NCBI GenBank assembly: GCA_017463255.1
Contig: JAFTPP010000028.1
Span: forward strand, 16,464-80,463
DNA length: 64,000 nucleotides
From: Lachnospiraceae bacterium
GTDB taxonomy: Bacteria; Bacillota; Clostridia; Lachnospirales; Lachnospiraceae
Reading direction: 5' to 3'
The first letter of the stretch is position 1. Every line of letters begins with the position of its first letter. A program made the translations under genes and the position numbers. This document shows, one piece after another, positions 57,223 through 64,000 of this stretch. The notes beneath the pieces were generated by a model. It saw only the letters and a list, made by a program, of their open reading frames with translations. It was not told the DNA's origin and did no database searches.

Positions 57223-58191
57223 TTATTGCCATCCGATAAGATATACGAGATAAACAGCATAACATAACAACATGATTATCCCGGCCGGCCGTTTTAATTT
57301 TTTATCTTTTCCTGCAACACTAATCCAAAGAAGAACTGCAGCTCCAATCGCAATAACGGAATCCACCGCAAAGGAACTTGCGAAAGCAATTGGAGAAATC
57401 AATCCTGCACTACCGATTACAAACAGGATGTTAAAAATATTACTTCCCACAATATTACCGATTGCAATATCAGCATTTCCTTTACGTGCTGCCGTTACTG
57501 ATGTGATAAGTTCCGGTAATGAAGTACCGAAAGCTACTATGGTAAGACCGATTAATCTGTCGCTCATACCAAACATGCTTGCAATAGCACTTGCACTATC
57601 AACTGTCACATCGGCACCAAATACAATAAGGCTTCCACCCACAACAATCAATATCAAAAAGAACCACACGCTCGCTTTAAATCCGGTTGCTTTTTCTTCT
57701 GTCTCATCCTCTGACGCATTTTTACCTTTTTTAGCAAGCACAAGTAAATATCCTAAAAAGATAATAAATAACAACCACAGAATACCTGCATCCACACGGC
57801 TGATTTTATTGCCCCACATTCCAAGTCCCAGTAAAACACCGGTAATTGCAATCATAAACGGTATCTCTATTTTAAATGTAGATTTTTGTACCGCGGTAGG
57901 AACAATCATCGCCGTTAAACCAAGAATGACCAGAATGTTCATAATATTACTGCCTACTACATTTCCAACGGATATTCCGGCATTTCCCGCAAGTGCAGAA
58001 GTAATACTGATAGCCGCCTCAGGAGCACTGGTTCCCATAGCCACAATAGTAAGACCGATAACCAACTGAGGAATACCAAATCTGTCTGCCAACTTGGAAG
58101 AACCTTCTACAAACCAGTCTGCACCCTTAATTAACATTACAAATCCGATTACCAGTAGTGCTATTTGCTTTAATAATTCTAAATAATCCAT
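57223..58191 (-). CDS. CaCA-family calcium/sodium antiporter
   Basis: This 322-residue protein has ten membrane helices in two inverted repeats, each with the alpha motif ([40 protein letters not shown]) followed by GNVVGSN/GNIVGSN. An acidic loop ([10 protein letters not shown]) separates them. It exports Ca2+ in exchange for cations. GGAGGAAATT precedes the ATG at 58191. Confidence 0.93.
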   Translation of the reverse strand: MDYLELLKQIALLVIGFVMLIKGADWFVEGSSKLADRFGIPQLVIGLTIVAMGTSAPEAAISITSALAGNAGISVGNVVGSNIMNILVILGLTAMIVPTAVQKSTFKIEIPFMIAITGVLLGLGMWGNKISRVDAGILWLLFIIFLGYLLVLAKKGKNASEDETEEKATGFKASVWFFLILIVVGGSLIVFGADVTVDSASAIASMFGMSDRLIGLTIVAFGTSLPELITSVTAARKGNADIAIGNIVGSNIFNILFVIGSAGLISPIAFASSFAVDSVIAIGAAVLLWISVAGKDKKLKRPAGIIMLLCYAVYLVYLIGWQ

Positions 58192-58225
58192 AATTTCCTC
58201 CGTATTACAAATCACGAGCTCTAAA

Positions 58226-58259
58226 AAGACTTCCGGCAATCATAAGTGCCAGAAGTCTT
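58226..58259 (-). terminator. Terminator after the HD-GYP gene
   Basis: AAGACTTC plus GGCA (58226-58238) pair with TGCC plus GAAGTCTT (58247-58259); TTTTTAGAG follows on the minus strand. Confidence 0.85.
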
Positions 58260-58275
58260 ATTCCTCCAATGATTC

Positions 58276-59511
58276 TTAATTCGCATAAAGAATATCTTCT
58301 TTAGCCTCAAATCCTTCTTCAATCATCTCTATCATATAGGGCACAATGTCAGGATCAAACTGGGTTCCTGAGCATAACTTCATCTCTGCAATAATATCTT
58401 CTGCCGACAAACGCTTTCTGTAACATCTGTCCGTAGACATGGCATCATAAGCATCGGCAATACAAATAATTCTTGCAAAAAGAGGAATCTGTTTTCCTGT
58501 CAATAATGTAGGATACCCCTTACCGTCAAATCTCTCATGATGATACTTCGCGCCTTCAATAATTCCCGGTAATGCAGAAAAGTCCTTTAAGATAACAGCA
58601 CCCTTCTTAGTATGCTCCTGAATGGCTTTACGTTCATCGTCCCCTAAATGACCCGGTTTGTTAAGAACGTCATCAGGAACACCTATCTTACCAACATCAT
58701 GCATAAGTGCAATGTAAAAGATACGTTCAATCTCCGTTGGTGTCATTCCCATTCGTCTGGCAATTTCCTGAGAATATACGGCTACTCGTGATGAATGACC
58801 TCTGGTATACGGGTCTTTTGCATCAATCAGATTGGTAATCGTCTTCATCGTCTGAATAATAATACGTTTATCTTCATTCTGTTTAACTAAGAATTTACGT
58901 ATTCTGAATTCGGAAAAAATCTCGATTATTATTCCGATAACAACTACAATCGACACGCCCACTAATATCCAGTATATCATGAAATCTTGAGGAGCAAAGT
59001 TCTGATATCCGGTTAAACGCATATATTTCACCAGCGACACTTTTGGTGTATTGACAATACATCCGAAATTACGCTTACTGTATTCGCCCTCTGTATCAAT
59101 CGTACTGTTTGCTTCCGTAGGAGTAAAGATGATCCAATTATCCACCATCTCATATTCTCCGTTCCAACCATTAATTATGGTGGTCCCATCCGCAACCAGA
59201 AATTCAACCGTCCAGTCTACAATATCATGATCACTGTTATTATACACATAACCGGTATACTCAAGGCCATGAACGGTGGGTGTCTCTTCCCAGTTCTGCG
59301 TCACCAAAACTTCTCCGTAATAGGGACCATCTGAGTAATCAGATTTATTAAAGTTCATCTCTAAAACAAACTGACGCTCGCTCATGTTCCTGGCGATAAT
59401 ATTCACAAATAAAAATCCAAAACCAATTACAACCAGAAGTAACACAAAAACGATAATTGCCCTAATGGGACTGTGGGTTCCTTCCGGTAGTCTCTTCTTG
59501 CTTTTTTTCAT
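58276..59511 (-). CDS. Membrane HD-GYP phosphodiesterase with CBM2-like extracellular region
   Basis: This 411-residue protein has a membrane helix at about 16-38 and an outside domain at about 75-175. The outside part resembles a CBM2 cellulose-binding module (YTGYVYNNSDHDIVDWTVEF, then INGWNGEYE and FGCIV). A second membrane helix follows at about 178-200. The HD-GYP domain then shows HSSRVAVYS, HDVGKIGVPDDVLNKPG and HERFDGKGYP. HD-GYP enzymes hydrolyse cyclic di-GMP. The structure suggests that contact with polysaccharide alters this activity; that is inference. Confidence 0.87.
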   Translation of the reverse strand: MKKSKKRLPEGTHSPIRAIIVFVLLLVVIGFGFLFVNIIARNMSERQFVLEMNFNKSDYSDGPYYGEVLVTQNWEETPTVHGLEYTGYVYNNSDHDIVDWTVEFLVADGTTIINGWNGEYEMVDNWIIFTPTEANSTIDTEGEYSKRNFGCIVNTPKVSLVKYMRLTGYQNFAPQDFMIYWILVGVSIVVVIGIIIEIFSEFRIRKFLVKQNEDKRIIIQTMKTITNLIDAKDPYTRGHSSRVAVYSQEIARRMGMTPTEIERIFYIALMHDVGKIGVPDDVLNKPGHLGDDERKAIQEHTKKGAVILKDFSALPGIIEGAKYHHERFDGKGYPTLLTGKQIPLFARIICIADAYDAMSTDRCYRKRLSAEDIIAEMKLCSGTQFDPDIVPYMIEMIEEGFEAKEDILYAN

Positions 59512-59570
59512 CAGTTTCCCCGTTTTCTTATCTAGTGATTATTTTAGTGTACTAAAATCTTACAAATTTA

Positions 59571-60680
59571 TCAACTATTTTTCCCTATATTATCCAAAAT
59601 ATATCGCAATTTATTTGATATTTCCCGTGTTTTTTCTCTTTCTCTTTTTTTTATTTCCAAGTAGGTTTTCTTCCATATTATTAAGTACAAACACAACAGT
59701 TTGTAATGATTGATTCTTCTAAATACCCGCAGCCAATCCCGGAGCTTAGGCTTCTCCTGTAAAGCCACCTCCATTATTGCATAATAACTTTGGGCTACTT
59801 TTCTTTTTTCTTCTATGGATAATTTCCCTACCCACCTGTTAAAAACCTGCCCCTTTCGCCATGCTTTTTCCCCAATCCGTAAAAGATAAACAAAGCCTTC
59901 TCCCTGTATCTTCCATGAATATGGGTCATGCTGCCATATTCCGCGCTTATGGCTGTCAACCACAATATAACTGTCAAGTGTTCCAAAGAGTAAACCTACC
60001 AAGGAATCCCTTGGCACAATATTTGTCATTTTATCTGCTATTCCCTCATTCATCCCCGGTATTTGAGGTGGATCAAAACAATACACTCTGATAATCTTAT
60101 TTTTTATCTTCTCATCTGCCATGGAGGAAGCATATGCAGCCAAAGTTCCTCCTTTTGAGTGTCCGACCACATAAAGCTTTCCTGCAAAAGAGTCCGCCGT
60201 AATCTCGAGGTACTTCTTTGCTAATTTTTGAGAAAGCATCACCTCCGAAAATGCAAGTTTTATATTCTCCTTCCATCCCAAAAGATGCTGGTCCGTTCCG
60301 CGAAAAGCAACACATGCCGTCCGGTCGTCCAGTACAAAGGTAACCGCCGAGAACTGTGTTTCATTCACCCGGTCTATTAGGTTTACATAATTCAAAATAC
60401 AAATGTTCGCAAACCGCTGGGAATTGGCTGTAGCAAGAAGTAAAGCTTCATCTTCCATATGTCCCATAATTCCACTGGAAAGTTGTCCCGGTTTTAGTAT
60501 GTGACTTGCGTTTCTTAAATTAATTTCTCCTTTTTCATATTTTTCTTTTTCCTTATAAAACAAATCAGAGTATTTAATATAAGAAAGCTGTGCCAAAACC
60601 AGGGCATCTACCGATGAAAACGGCATCTGCGTAAAGGCACAGCTTCCATATTCTTTTATATAATCCATAACATTGGACAT
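59571..60680 (-). CDS. Mbeg1-like lipase-fold protein (DUF2974)
   Basis: This 369-residue protein has an alpha/beta-hydrolase core with the nucleophile elbow GHSKGG at about residue 170 and preceding VAFRGTD. The aspartate and histidine of the triad are less certain (DSLVG and SHKRGIWQHD regions). It matches the Mbeg1/DUF2974 family of Firmicutes; its substrate is unknown. AGAGGATGCAATA precedes the ATG at 60680. Confidence 0.83.
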   Translation of the reverse strand: MSNVMDYIKEYGSCAFTQMPFSSVDALVLAQLSYIKYSDLFYKEKEKYEKGEINLRNASHILKPGQLSSGIMGHMEDEALLLATANSQRFANICILNYVNLIDRVNETQFSAVTFVLDDRTACVAFRGTDQHLLGWKENIKLAFSEVMLSQKLAKKYLEITADSFAGKLYVVGHSKGGTLAAYASSMADEKIKNKIIRVYCFDPPQIPGMNEGIADKMTNIVPRDSLVGLLFGTLDSYIVVDSHKRGIWQHDPYSWKIQGEGFVYLLRIGEKAWRKGQVFNRWVGKLSIEEKRKVAQSYYAIMEVALQEKPKLRDWLRVFRRINHYKLLCLYLIIWKKTYLEIKKREREKTREISNKLRYILDNIGKNS

Positions 60681-60739
60681 TATTGCATCCTCTCTTTCTA
60701 CCTTAGTATTCTTCAAAAAAGAGGAATTATGATATATTT

Positions 60740-61684
60740 TTAAGGTTTACAGTTTCCGCAGGTTACATATCCCTGTCCTAATAAATCTTCTTTGCTTCCA
60801 ATATATTCTTCCCTATTTTCTTCTTTTATCTCCTCCACATGATGGCAGTCAGGTTTATGTATCTTTTTATTGTTAGTGTTTAGAATATATTTTTCCGGTC
60901 CGTTCTGCTTATCAGATTGACCGGCAAGCCAGCTGTTTCCTGTGGCGTAATCAATCTCTATACCTTCTTGCACATTATAAACATAAACGCAGAATAGAAT
61001 TCCTTCGCCATTATCTTCCACAGACTTTGCTTCCATCAATACGCCGTTTGCCACAAGGTTTTCTCCCACAAAAACAGGAGTCACCCGGTAAAGTACATGG
61101 TTCCCGGTTTCCTTCACATAGTCCGCTATCATATTTTCAAAAGGTAACATTCCGTCTACATTCATGGAACGTGTTCCCGTAATCAGATTCCCCTTGTTGG
61201 CATTTTCACCCGTTAACTGGAACCCAATTAAATGGCATCTGTTGTACAGATATTTACCATCCACACAATCATACTTAGCAGTCTGCCATCCGCTGGGCTT
61301 TACGGAACCAATAGAACCTCTATCCTGCGTAGGCATAATATCCTGTCCCACATTTGCAACAGCAACGCCACACCTGCCAAGTTCATCCAGCTCACTATAG
61401 CTTTCAAAAGATTCTGCCTTAAGCTCTTTATCTTCAAAATAAGGAATATTATCATGGATGACTGCGTATGGCTGCCCTGAATATTTAGGATATCCGGTAT
61501 CCTTATCCAGATTCTCTGTTTCTAATTCAACACTCTCGCCGGAATTCAGATTCTTTTCCGTTTCTGTCTGCCCGTTTTCAATCCTATCCTCTGGCATAAA
61601 AAGAATTGTCAAAATCAATACAATCCCCAGAATAATCAATATCCCGAGCAGAATTTGTCTGGTTTTACTTGAAAGCCTTAACAT
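60740..61684 (-). CDS. Membrane-anchored DNA/RNA non-specific endonuclease with C-terminal zinc-ribbon
   Basis: This 314-residue protein has an N-terminal membrane anchor (about 12-32), then a nuclease domain in which NRCHLIGFQLTG and NLITGTRSMN correspond to the DRGH-type active site (His in RCHLIG). The last 45 residues hold an Ada-like metal-binding segment (HKPDCHH and TCGNCKP). Such nucleases degrade external DNA. AAAGGAG lies about 11 bases before the ATG at 61684. It overlaps the gene upstream by 7 bases. Confidence 0.87.
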   Translation of the reverse strand: MLRLSSKTRQILLGILIILGIVLILTILFMPEDRIENGQTETEKNLNSGESVELETENLDKDTGYPKYSGQPYAVIHDNIPYFEDKELKAESFESYSELDELGRCGVAVANVGQDIMPTQDRGSIGSVKPSGWQTAKYDCVDGKYLYNRCHLIGFQLTGENANKGNLITGTRSMNVDGMLPFENMIADYVKETGNHVLYRVTPVFVGENLVANGVLMEAKSVEDNGEGILFCVYVYNVQEGIEIDYATGNSWLAGQSDKQNGPEKYILNTNNKKIHKPDCHHVEEIKEENREEYIGSKEDLLGQGYVTCGNCKP

Positions 61685-62094
61685 CTGTCCCAAATCTCCT
61701 TTGATATTTTTTCATGGGAAAATCCTTGAAATTCGCTTACGCTACTCATATGCCACTTTCCATCCGAAAGATTTATGTCAAAGAACTTATCCCCCGGATA
61801 TACTCTGTTCCATTTATAAAGAACAATCTTCTCTATTTTATGCTCATACGGATTCAGTGATGCATTTTCAACAAAACAATACTCTTCTGCCGCTGCACTG
61901 TCTAAAAAATCTTCACATTGCTTTATGTTTTCCCCATTATGATTTTCAAACTGTTTTGCCGAATAGGCATTCATCCATAACCGGCTGTTTCGTGTCATGG
62001 TTAACACATCCTCACAAAGCACTCTGTCTTTACTCTGTCTTCTGCCGTTAAAGAGCATGCCCCCTTTGTCATCTATTGCAACAATTACTATCAA
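61678..62094 (-). CDS. Uncharacterised protein, cotranscribed with the nuclease
   Basis: This 138-residue protein starts at a TTG (62094) behind AGGAGG. The opening IVIVAIDDKGGMLFNGRRQS recalls dihydrofolate reductase-like starts, but no complete known domain is recognised. Some databases name similar proteins ribonuclease Z without support from metal-site motifs, which are absent here. It overlaps the nuclease gene. Confidence 0.65.
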   Translation of the reverse strand: MIVIVAIDDKGGMLFNGRRQSKDRVLCEDVLTMTRNSRLWMNAYSAKQFENHNGENIKQCEDFLDSAAAEEYCFVENASLNPYEHKIEKIVLYKWNRVYPGDKFFDINLSDGKWHMSSVSEFQGFSHEKISKEIWDRC

Positions 62095-62293
62095 TTGTGT
62101 TTTCCTCCTGTTTTAAGTCAATATCTTGTGTTTTTATTATATCGCACCGGAATAACATCGTAAAGCAAATACAACAAAATAAGCAAATTATTCTTGACTA
62201 TTTACAAGTATGGTTTAACATATACTTATATACTCAAAGGCAGGATATTATTTTTTATCCTGTAAAAATACACATAAGATAGGAGACACACTC

Positions 62294-63046
62294 ATGAGTA
62301 GTTTTTGTCCAAAGTGCGGCACTAAAGCCGATGACAATCAGTTATTCTGCGCTTCATGCGGAACACCGCTTCAAGCTGCACAACCCACATTCCAACCATT
62401 TTATGACCCAAATGCAAATCAGGCACCGCAGGGACAGCCTTACATGCAAAATACTTATCAGGCACCACAGGGACAGCCTTACATGCAAAATACTTATCAG
62501 GCACCACAGGGGCAGCCTTACATGCAAAATATGTATCAGCCTAATCAGGGACAATATTATAACGGCGAGCCTGAAATGCCTATGAACTGGTTTAAATTCA
62601 TTATTTTCTTCCAGTTATTCGCAGCAGCTGTTCTAAATGTTGTAAATGCAATTGCTTTATTTAGTGAAATAGATGAATTAGAAACATACCGTGGAGCGTT
62701 TAGTGCAATTAATACTTATATTGATAACTGTTCCACCGCTAATACCATTATGGCAATCATTTGTATTGTTTTGGGCGTGTATGCAATCTTTACCAGATTC
62801 CAGCTTGCAGGTTACAAAAAAATCGGTCCTACACTGTATTTGTCATATCTTGGTATTGTAGCTGTAGCCAATCTGCTCTACATAATTTCCATTATGTCTT
62901 TTGCAGACGCATTGTTTGATTCTATGGGCGGTCAGTTTGACATGACCGAAGTATCATCATACATCACCCAGATTATCATGAACGTGGTATTGTTAATCGG
63001 AAACATCATTTACTTTAAGAAACGTAAATCATTATTTGTTAAATAA
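62294..63046 (+). CDS. Zinc-ribbon membrane protein with QAPQGQPYMQNTY repeats
   Basis: This 250-residue protein has an N-terminal zinc ribbon (FCPKCGTKA and FCASCGTPL) and a Pro/Gln/Tyr linker made of three identical-length 13-residue repeats (about 43-81). Four membrane helices follow to the C-terminus. Function is unknown; similar proteins are common in Clostridia. TAGGAGACACACTC precedes the ATG. Its leader holds a CAGGATA/TATCCTG hairpin at 62241-62262. Confidence 0.8.
   Translation: MSSFCPKCGTKADDNQLFCASCGTPLQAAQPTFQPFYDPNANQAPQGQPYMQNTYQAPQGQPYMQNTYQAPQGQPYMQNMYQPNQGQYYNGEPEMPMNWFKFIIFFQLFAAAVLNVVNAIALFSEIDELETYRGAFSAINTYIDNCSTANTIMAIICIVLGVYAIFTRFQLAGYKKIGPTLYLSYLGIVAVANLLYIISIMSFADALFDSMGGQFDMTEVSSYITQIIMNVVLLIGNIIYFKKRKSLFVK
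62420..62536 (+). repeat. 39-bp in-frame coding repeat, three copies
   Basis: Units at 62420, 62459 and 62498 are nearly identical and code for the linker of the zinc-ribbon protein; copy number could vary among strains. Confidence 0.85.
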
Positions 63047-63047
63047 T

Positions 63048-63089
63048 AAAAAGAGCACGATGGTCATCAAAAACCATCGTGCTCTTTTT
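63048..63089. terminator. Terminator after the zinc-ribbon gene
   Basis: A perfect 16-bp stem (63048-63063 with 63074-63089, AAAAAGAGCACGATGG) has a 10-base loop and T ends on both strands. It also serves the minus-strand tRNA-Leu. Confidence 0.93.
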
Positions 63090-63090
63090 A

Positions 63091-63170
63091 TGCGGGTGAA
63101 GGGACTCGAACCCCCACGGTCTCCCACCAGAACCTAAATCTGGCGCGTCTGCCAATTCCGCCACACCCGC
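63091..63170 (-). tRNA. tRNA-Leu(UAG)
   Basis: Acceptor GCGGGTG/CACCCGC, anticodon loop TTTAGGT with anticodon UAG between CCAGA and TCTGG, a long variable arm, and T arm GGGGGTTCGAGTCCC. No CCA is encoded. Confidence 0.95.
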
Positions 63171-63227
63171 TCGCAACGCTCATTATAGCATGAACGTTTT
63201 TCTTTTGTAAATAGGAAAAGACTATTC

Positions 63228-63258
63228 ATTATCCGGAATATGACGGATAATTTTTTTA
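63228..63258 (+). terminator. Plus-strand terminator-like hairpin without an evident gene
   Basis: ATTATCCG (63228-63235) pairs with CGGATAAT (63244-63251), followed by seven Ts. No plus-strand gene precedes it, so it may be a relic. Confidence 0.6.
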
Positions 63259-63388
63259 TTTACCCGAATCATACAAAATACTGAACGAAAATCACATATT
63301 TGGTAAAGATATTGTGATTACCAACTTCTTCTATGTACTGTGCCCTGTAAACATCAAAGCTTGCCTTACCTAAATTTATTTCCTTTTC

Positions 63389-63422
63389 CCGACTAAATCG
63401 CTTCTATTCTCTTTTTAGTCGG
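63389..63422. repeat. Single hairpin related to the 51.4-51.7 kb array
   Basis: CCGACTAAA (63389-63397) pairs with TTTAGTCGG (63414-63422). Arms, loop length and the following GGAAAAT match the last unit of the 53-bp array, which suggests a dispersed family. Confidence 0.6.
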
Positions 63423-63436
63423 AAAATGCCATCATA

Positions 63437-63480
63437 GTAGCATCGGGGATGTCGAACAGGGGTCCGAATCCCTGTGGCCA
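63437..63480. other. tRNA-like fragment
   Basis: The plus strand carries a T-arm-like GGGGTCCGAATCCC (loop one base too long). CATCGGGGATGTCGAAC (63441-63457) resembles the adjoining tRNA-Lys 3' end. No full cloverleaf fits, so this is probably a tRNA remnant or recombination scar. Confidence 0.4.
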
Positions 63481-63487
63481 TGTAAAC

Positions 63488-63524
63488 GAAAAGAGTCATA
63501 TCACTCTGTGATACGACTCTTTTC
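63488..63524 (-). terminator. Terminator of the tRNA-Gln/tRNA-Lys transcript
   Basis: GAAAAGAGTC plus ATATCAC pair with GTGATAC plus GACTCTTTTC around TCT, giving a long stem 7 bases past tRNA-Lys. Confidence 0.85.
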
Positions 63525-63531
63525 ATTAACA

Positions 63532-63604
63532 TGAGACATCGGGGATTCGAACCCCGGACAACTTGATTAAAAGTCAAGTGCTCTACCGACTGAGCTAATA
63601 TCCC
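63532..63604 (-). tRNA. tRNA-Lys(UUU)
   Basis: Anticodon loop CTTTTAA between CTTGA and TCAAG gives UUU. The D arm AGCTCAGTCGGTAGAGC and T arm GGGGTTCGAATCCCC are canonical. The acceptor stem has two G.U pairs. Confidence 0.95.
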
Positions 63605-63653
63605 ATTTATTATTCAAAACATGCATTCAAGTTTCTTGCACCTGCTTTGAAAA

Positions 63654-63725
63654 CAGGGCTAGCAAGATTCGAACTTGCGAATGCAGGAATCAAAATCCTG
63701 TGCCTTACCGCTTGGCGATAGCCCT
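63654..63725 (-). tRNA. tRNA-Gln(UUG)
   Basis: Acceptor AGGGCTA/TAGCCCT and anticodon loop TTTTGAT between CAGGA and TCCTG give UUG. The T arm is CAAGTTCGAATCTTG. Its 5' end shares two bases with the stop codon of the HNH gene. Confidence 0.95.
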
Positions 63726-64000
63726 AAATAGTTCTTCTTTGTTTATTCTTATCTATGAATTGATTACTGTTGAACCCTCGATTCTTAGCGCTATCGCTAC
63801 ATTTCTGACAGAATTCTTCAGACATCTTCTTACCTTTGTTAGCAGGTCCATTCGCTTTAACATGCTCACTCAAACGTGTTCTACTTGCATGTCGCTTAGA
63901 ATGCGCTGAACGTGTTTCACAAGTCAAATTATATGCCCAATTGTTTTGCTTGTTTTCGTCTTCATGATGAACAATACATCCTTCAAAATAATCAAGACAA
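63724..64000 (-). CDS. HNH endonuclease, N-terminus cut by window edge
   Basis: About 91 C-terminal residues are visible, entering at the right edge. YFEGCIVHHEDENKQNN and NLTCETRSAHSKRHA match the HNH core of phage or homing-type endonucleases. A basic tail follows (PANKGKKMSEE). Such genes are typical of prophages or free-standing homing elements. Its TAG stop runs into tRNA-Gln, so it sits tightly against the tRNA cluster. Confidence 0.75.
   Translation of the reverse strand, partial: CLDYFEGCIVHHEDENKQNNWAYNLTCETRSAHSKRHASRTRLSEHVKANGPANKGKKMSEEFCQKCSDSAKNRGFNSNQFIDKNKQRRTI

Noticed and set aside
57272..58069. 265-residue plus-strand frame opposite the CaCA antiporter gene
   Set aside because: It is the antisense shadow of a clear membrane protein gene, with no family match and no ribosome binding site.
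61678..62094. Dihydrofolate reductase or ribonuclease Z
   Set aside because: Only the first about 20 residues recall DHFR, no folate-site motifs follow, and the HxHxDH metal motif of RNase Z is absent.
63437..63480. Functional tRNA gene
   Set aside because: Only a T-arm-like segment with an oversized loop can be drawn. Acceptor, D and anticodon arms do not form.

Overview
The window looks like chromosome of a low-GC, anaerobic, spore-forming Clostridia, most likely a gut Lachnospiraceae. Evidence for this: an alpha/beta small acid-soluble spore protein and a SpoIID-like protein, L-fucose catabolism genes, a GH5 cellulase lipoprotein, glycogen phosphorylase with amylomaltase, a sensory-type [FeFe]-hydrogenase fused to a chemoreceptor signalling domain, strong AGGAGG ribosome binding sites and Rho-independent terminators. 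Most genes are on the minus strand.

Layout. 1-2.8 kb: truncated rarA, a DUF4445 ferredoxin/ASKHA protein and a DUF4250 protein. 2.8-4.9 kb: a YtrA-type GntR regulator with its ABC exporter behind a palindromic operator. 5-12.5 kb: a five-gene minus-strand export operon (two lipoprotein adaptors, a giant FtsX-type permease, two ATPases, one with an AbrB-like tail). 12.7-17.7 kb: a SpoIID/peptidoglycan-binding protein, a PD-(D/E)XK-like protein with an apparent ACG in place of its start codon, and clpB. 17.9-22.3 kb: a fucose isomerase and kinase pair divergent from an AraC regulator. 22.3-27.6 kb: an HMGL-like aldolase, a 550-bp non-coding region with tandem repeats and a long hairpin, a hotdog thioesterase, a GH5 cellulase and a membrane-bound XRE regulator. 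27.8-32.2 kb: a six-gene operon (TauE/SafE, membrane protein, 2H phosphoesterase, DUF3592, PAP2, lipid kinase) containing a compact three-way-junction RNA candidate. 32.4-33.7 kb: glyA. 33.7-43.9 kb: the conserved tig-clpP-clpX-lon-engB cluster, then AI-2E permease, truA, deoC and cdd. 43.9-48.4 kb: a fused ABC permease/ATPase, its binding lipoprotein and a frameshifted hydrogenase/MCP sensor. 48.5-51.2 kb: SASP, metal exporter, DJ-1 protein and CYTH protein. 51.2-52.1 kb: repeat-rich DNA. 52.1-57.1 kb: malQ-glgP with a LacI regulator and an operator inside the glgP promoter. 57.2-63 kb: cation antiporter, HD-GYP phosphodiesterase with a CBM2-like sensor region, lipase-fold protein, nuclease and a zinc-ribbon protein. 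63-64 kb: tRNA-Leu, tRNA-Lys, tRNA-Gln, a tRNA-like scrap and a truncated HNH endonuclease.

The least expected elements are non-coding. (1) Two back-to-back arrays of five 53-bp and five 54-bp hairpin units at 51.44-51.97 kb, next to a 16-bp and a 45-bp tandem array, with a related single hairpin 11 kb away at 63.4 kb. (2) A precise three-way-junction structure at 29805-29879, directly in front of the ribosome binding site of the 2H phosphoesterase gene. A G.U pair favours the minus-strand RNA. (3) A long four-segment hairpin at 23654-23738 flanked by 13-bp tandem repeats. Among proteins, the frameshifted hydrogenase-MCP sensor, the ABC ATPase-AbrB fusion, the double-module adaptor, the CBM2-like HD-GYP protein and the Lys/Ala-tailed trigger factor deserve attention.

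All calls come from reading the sequence. No database search, folding program or alignment was run.
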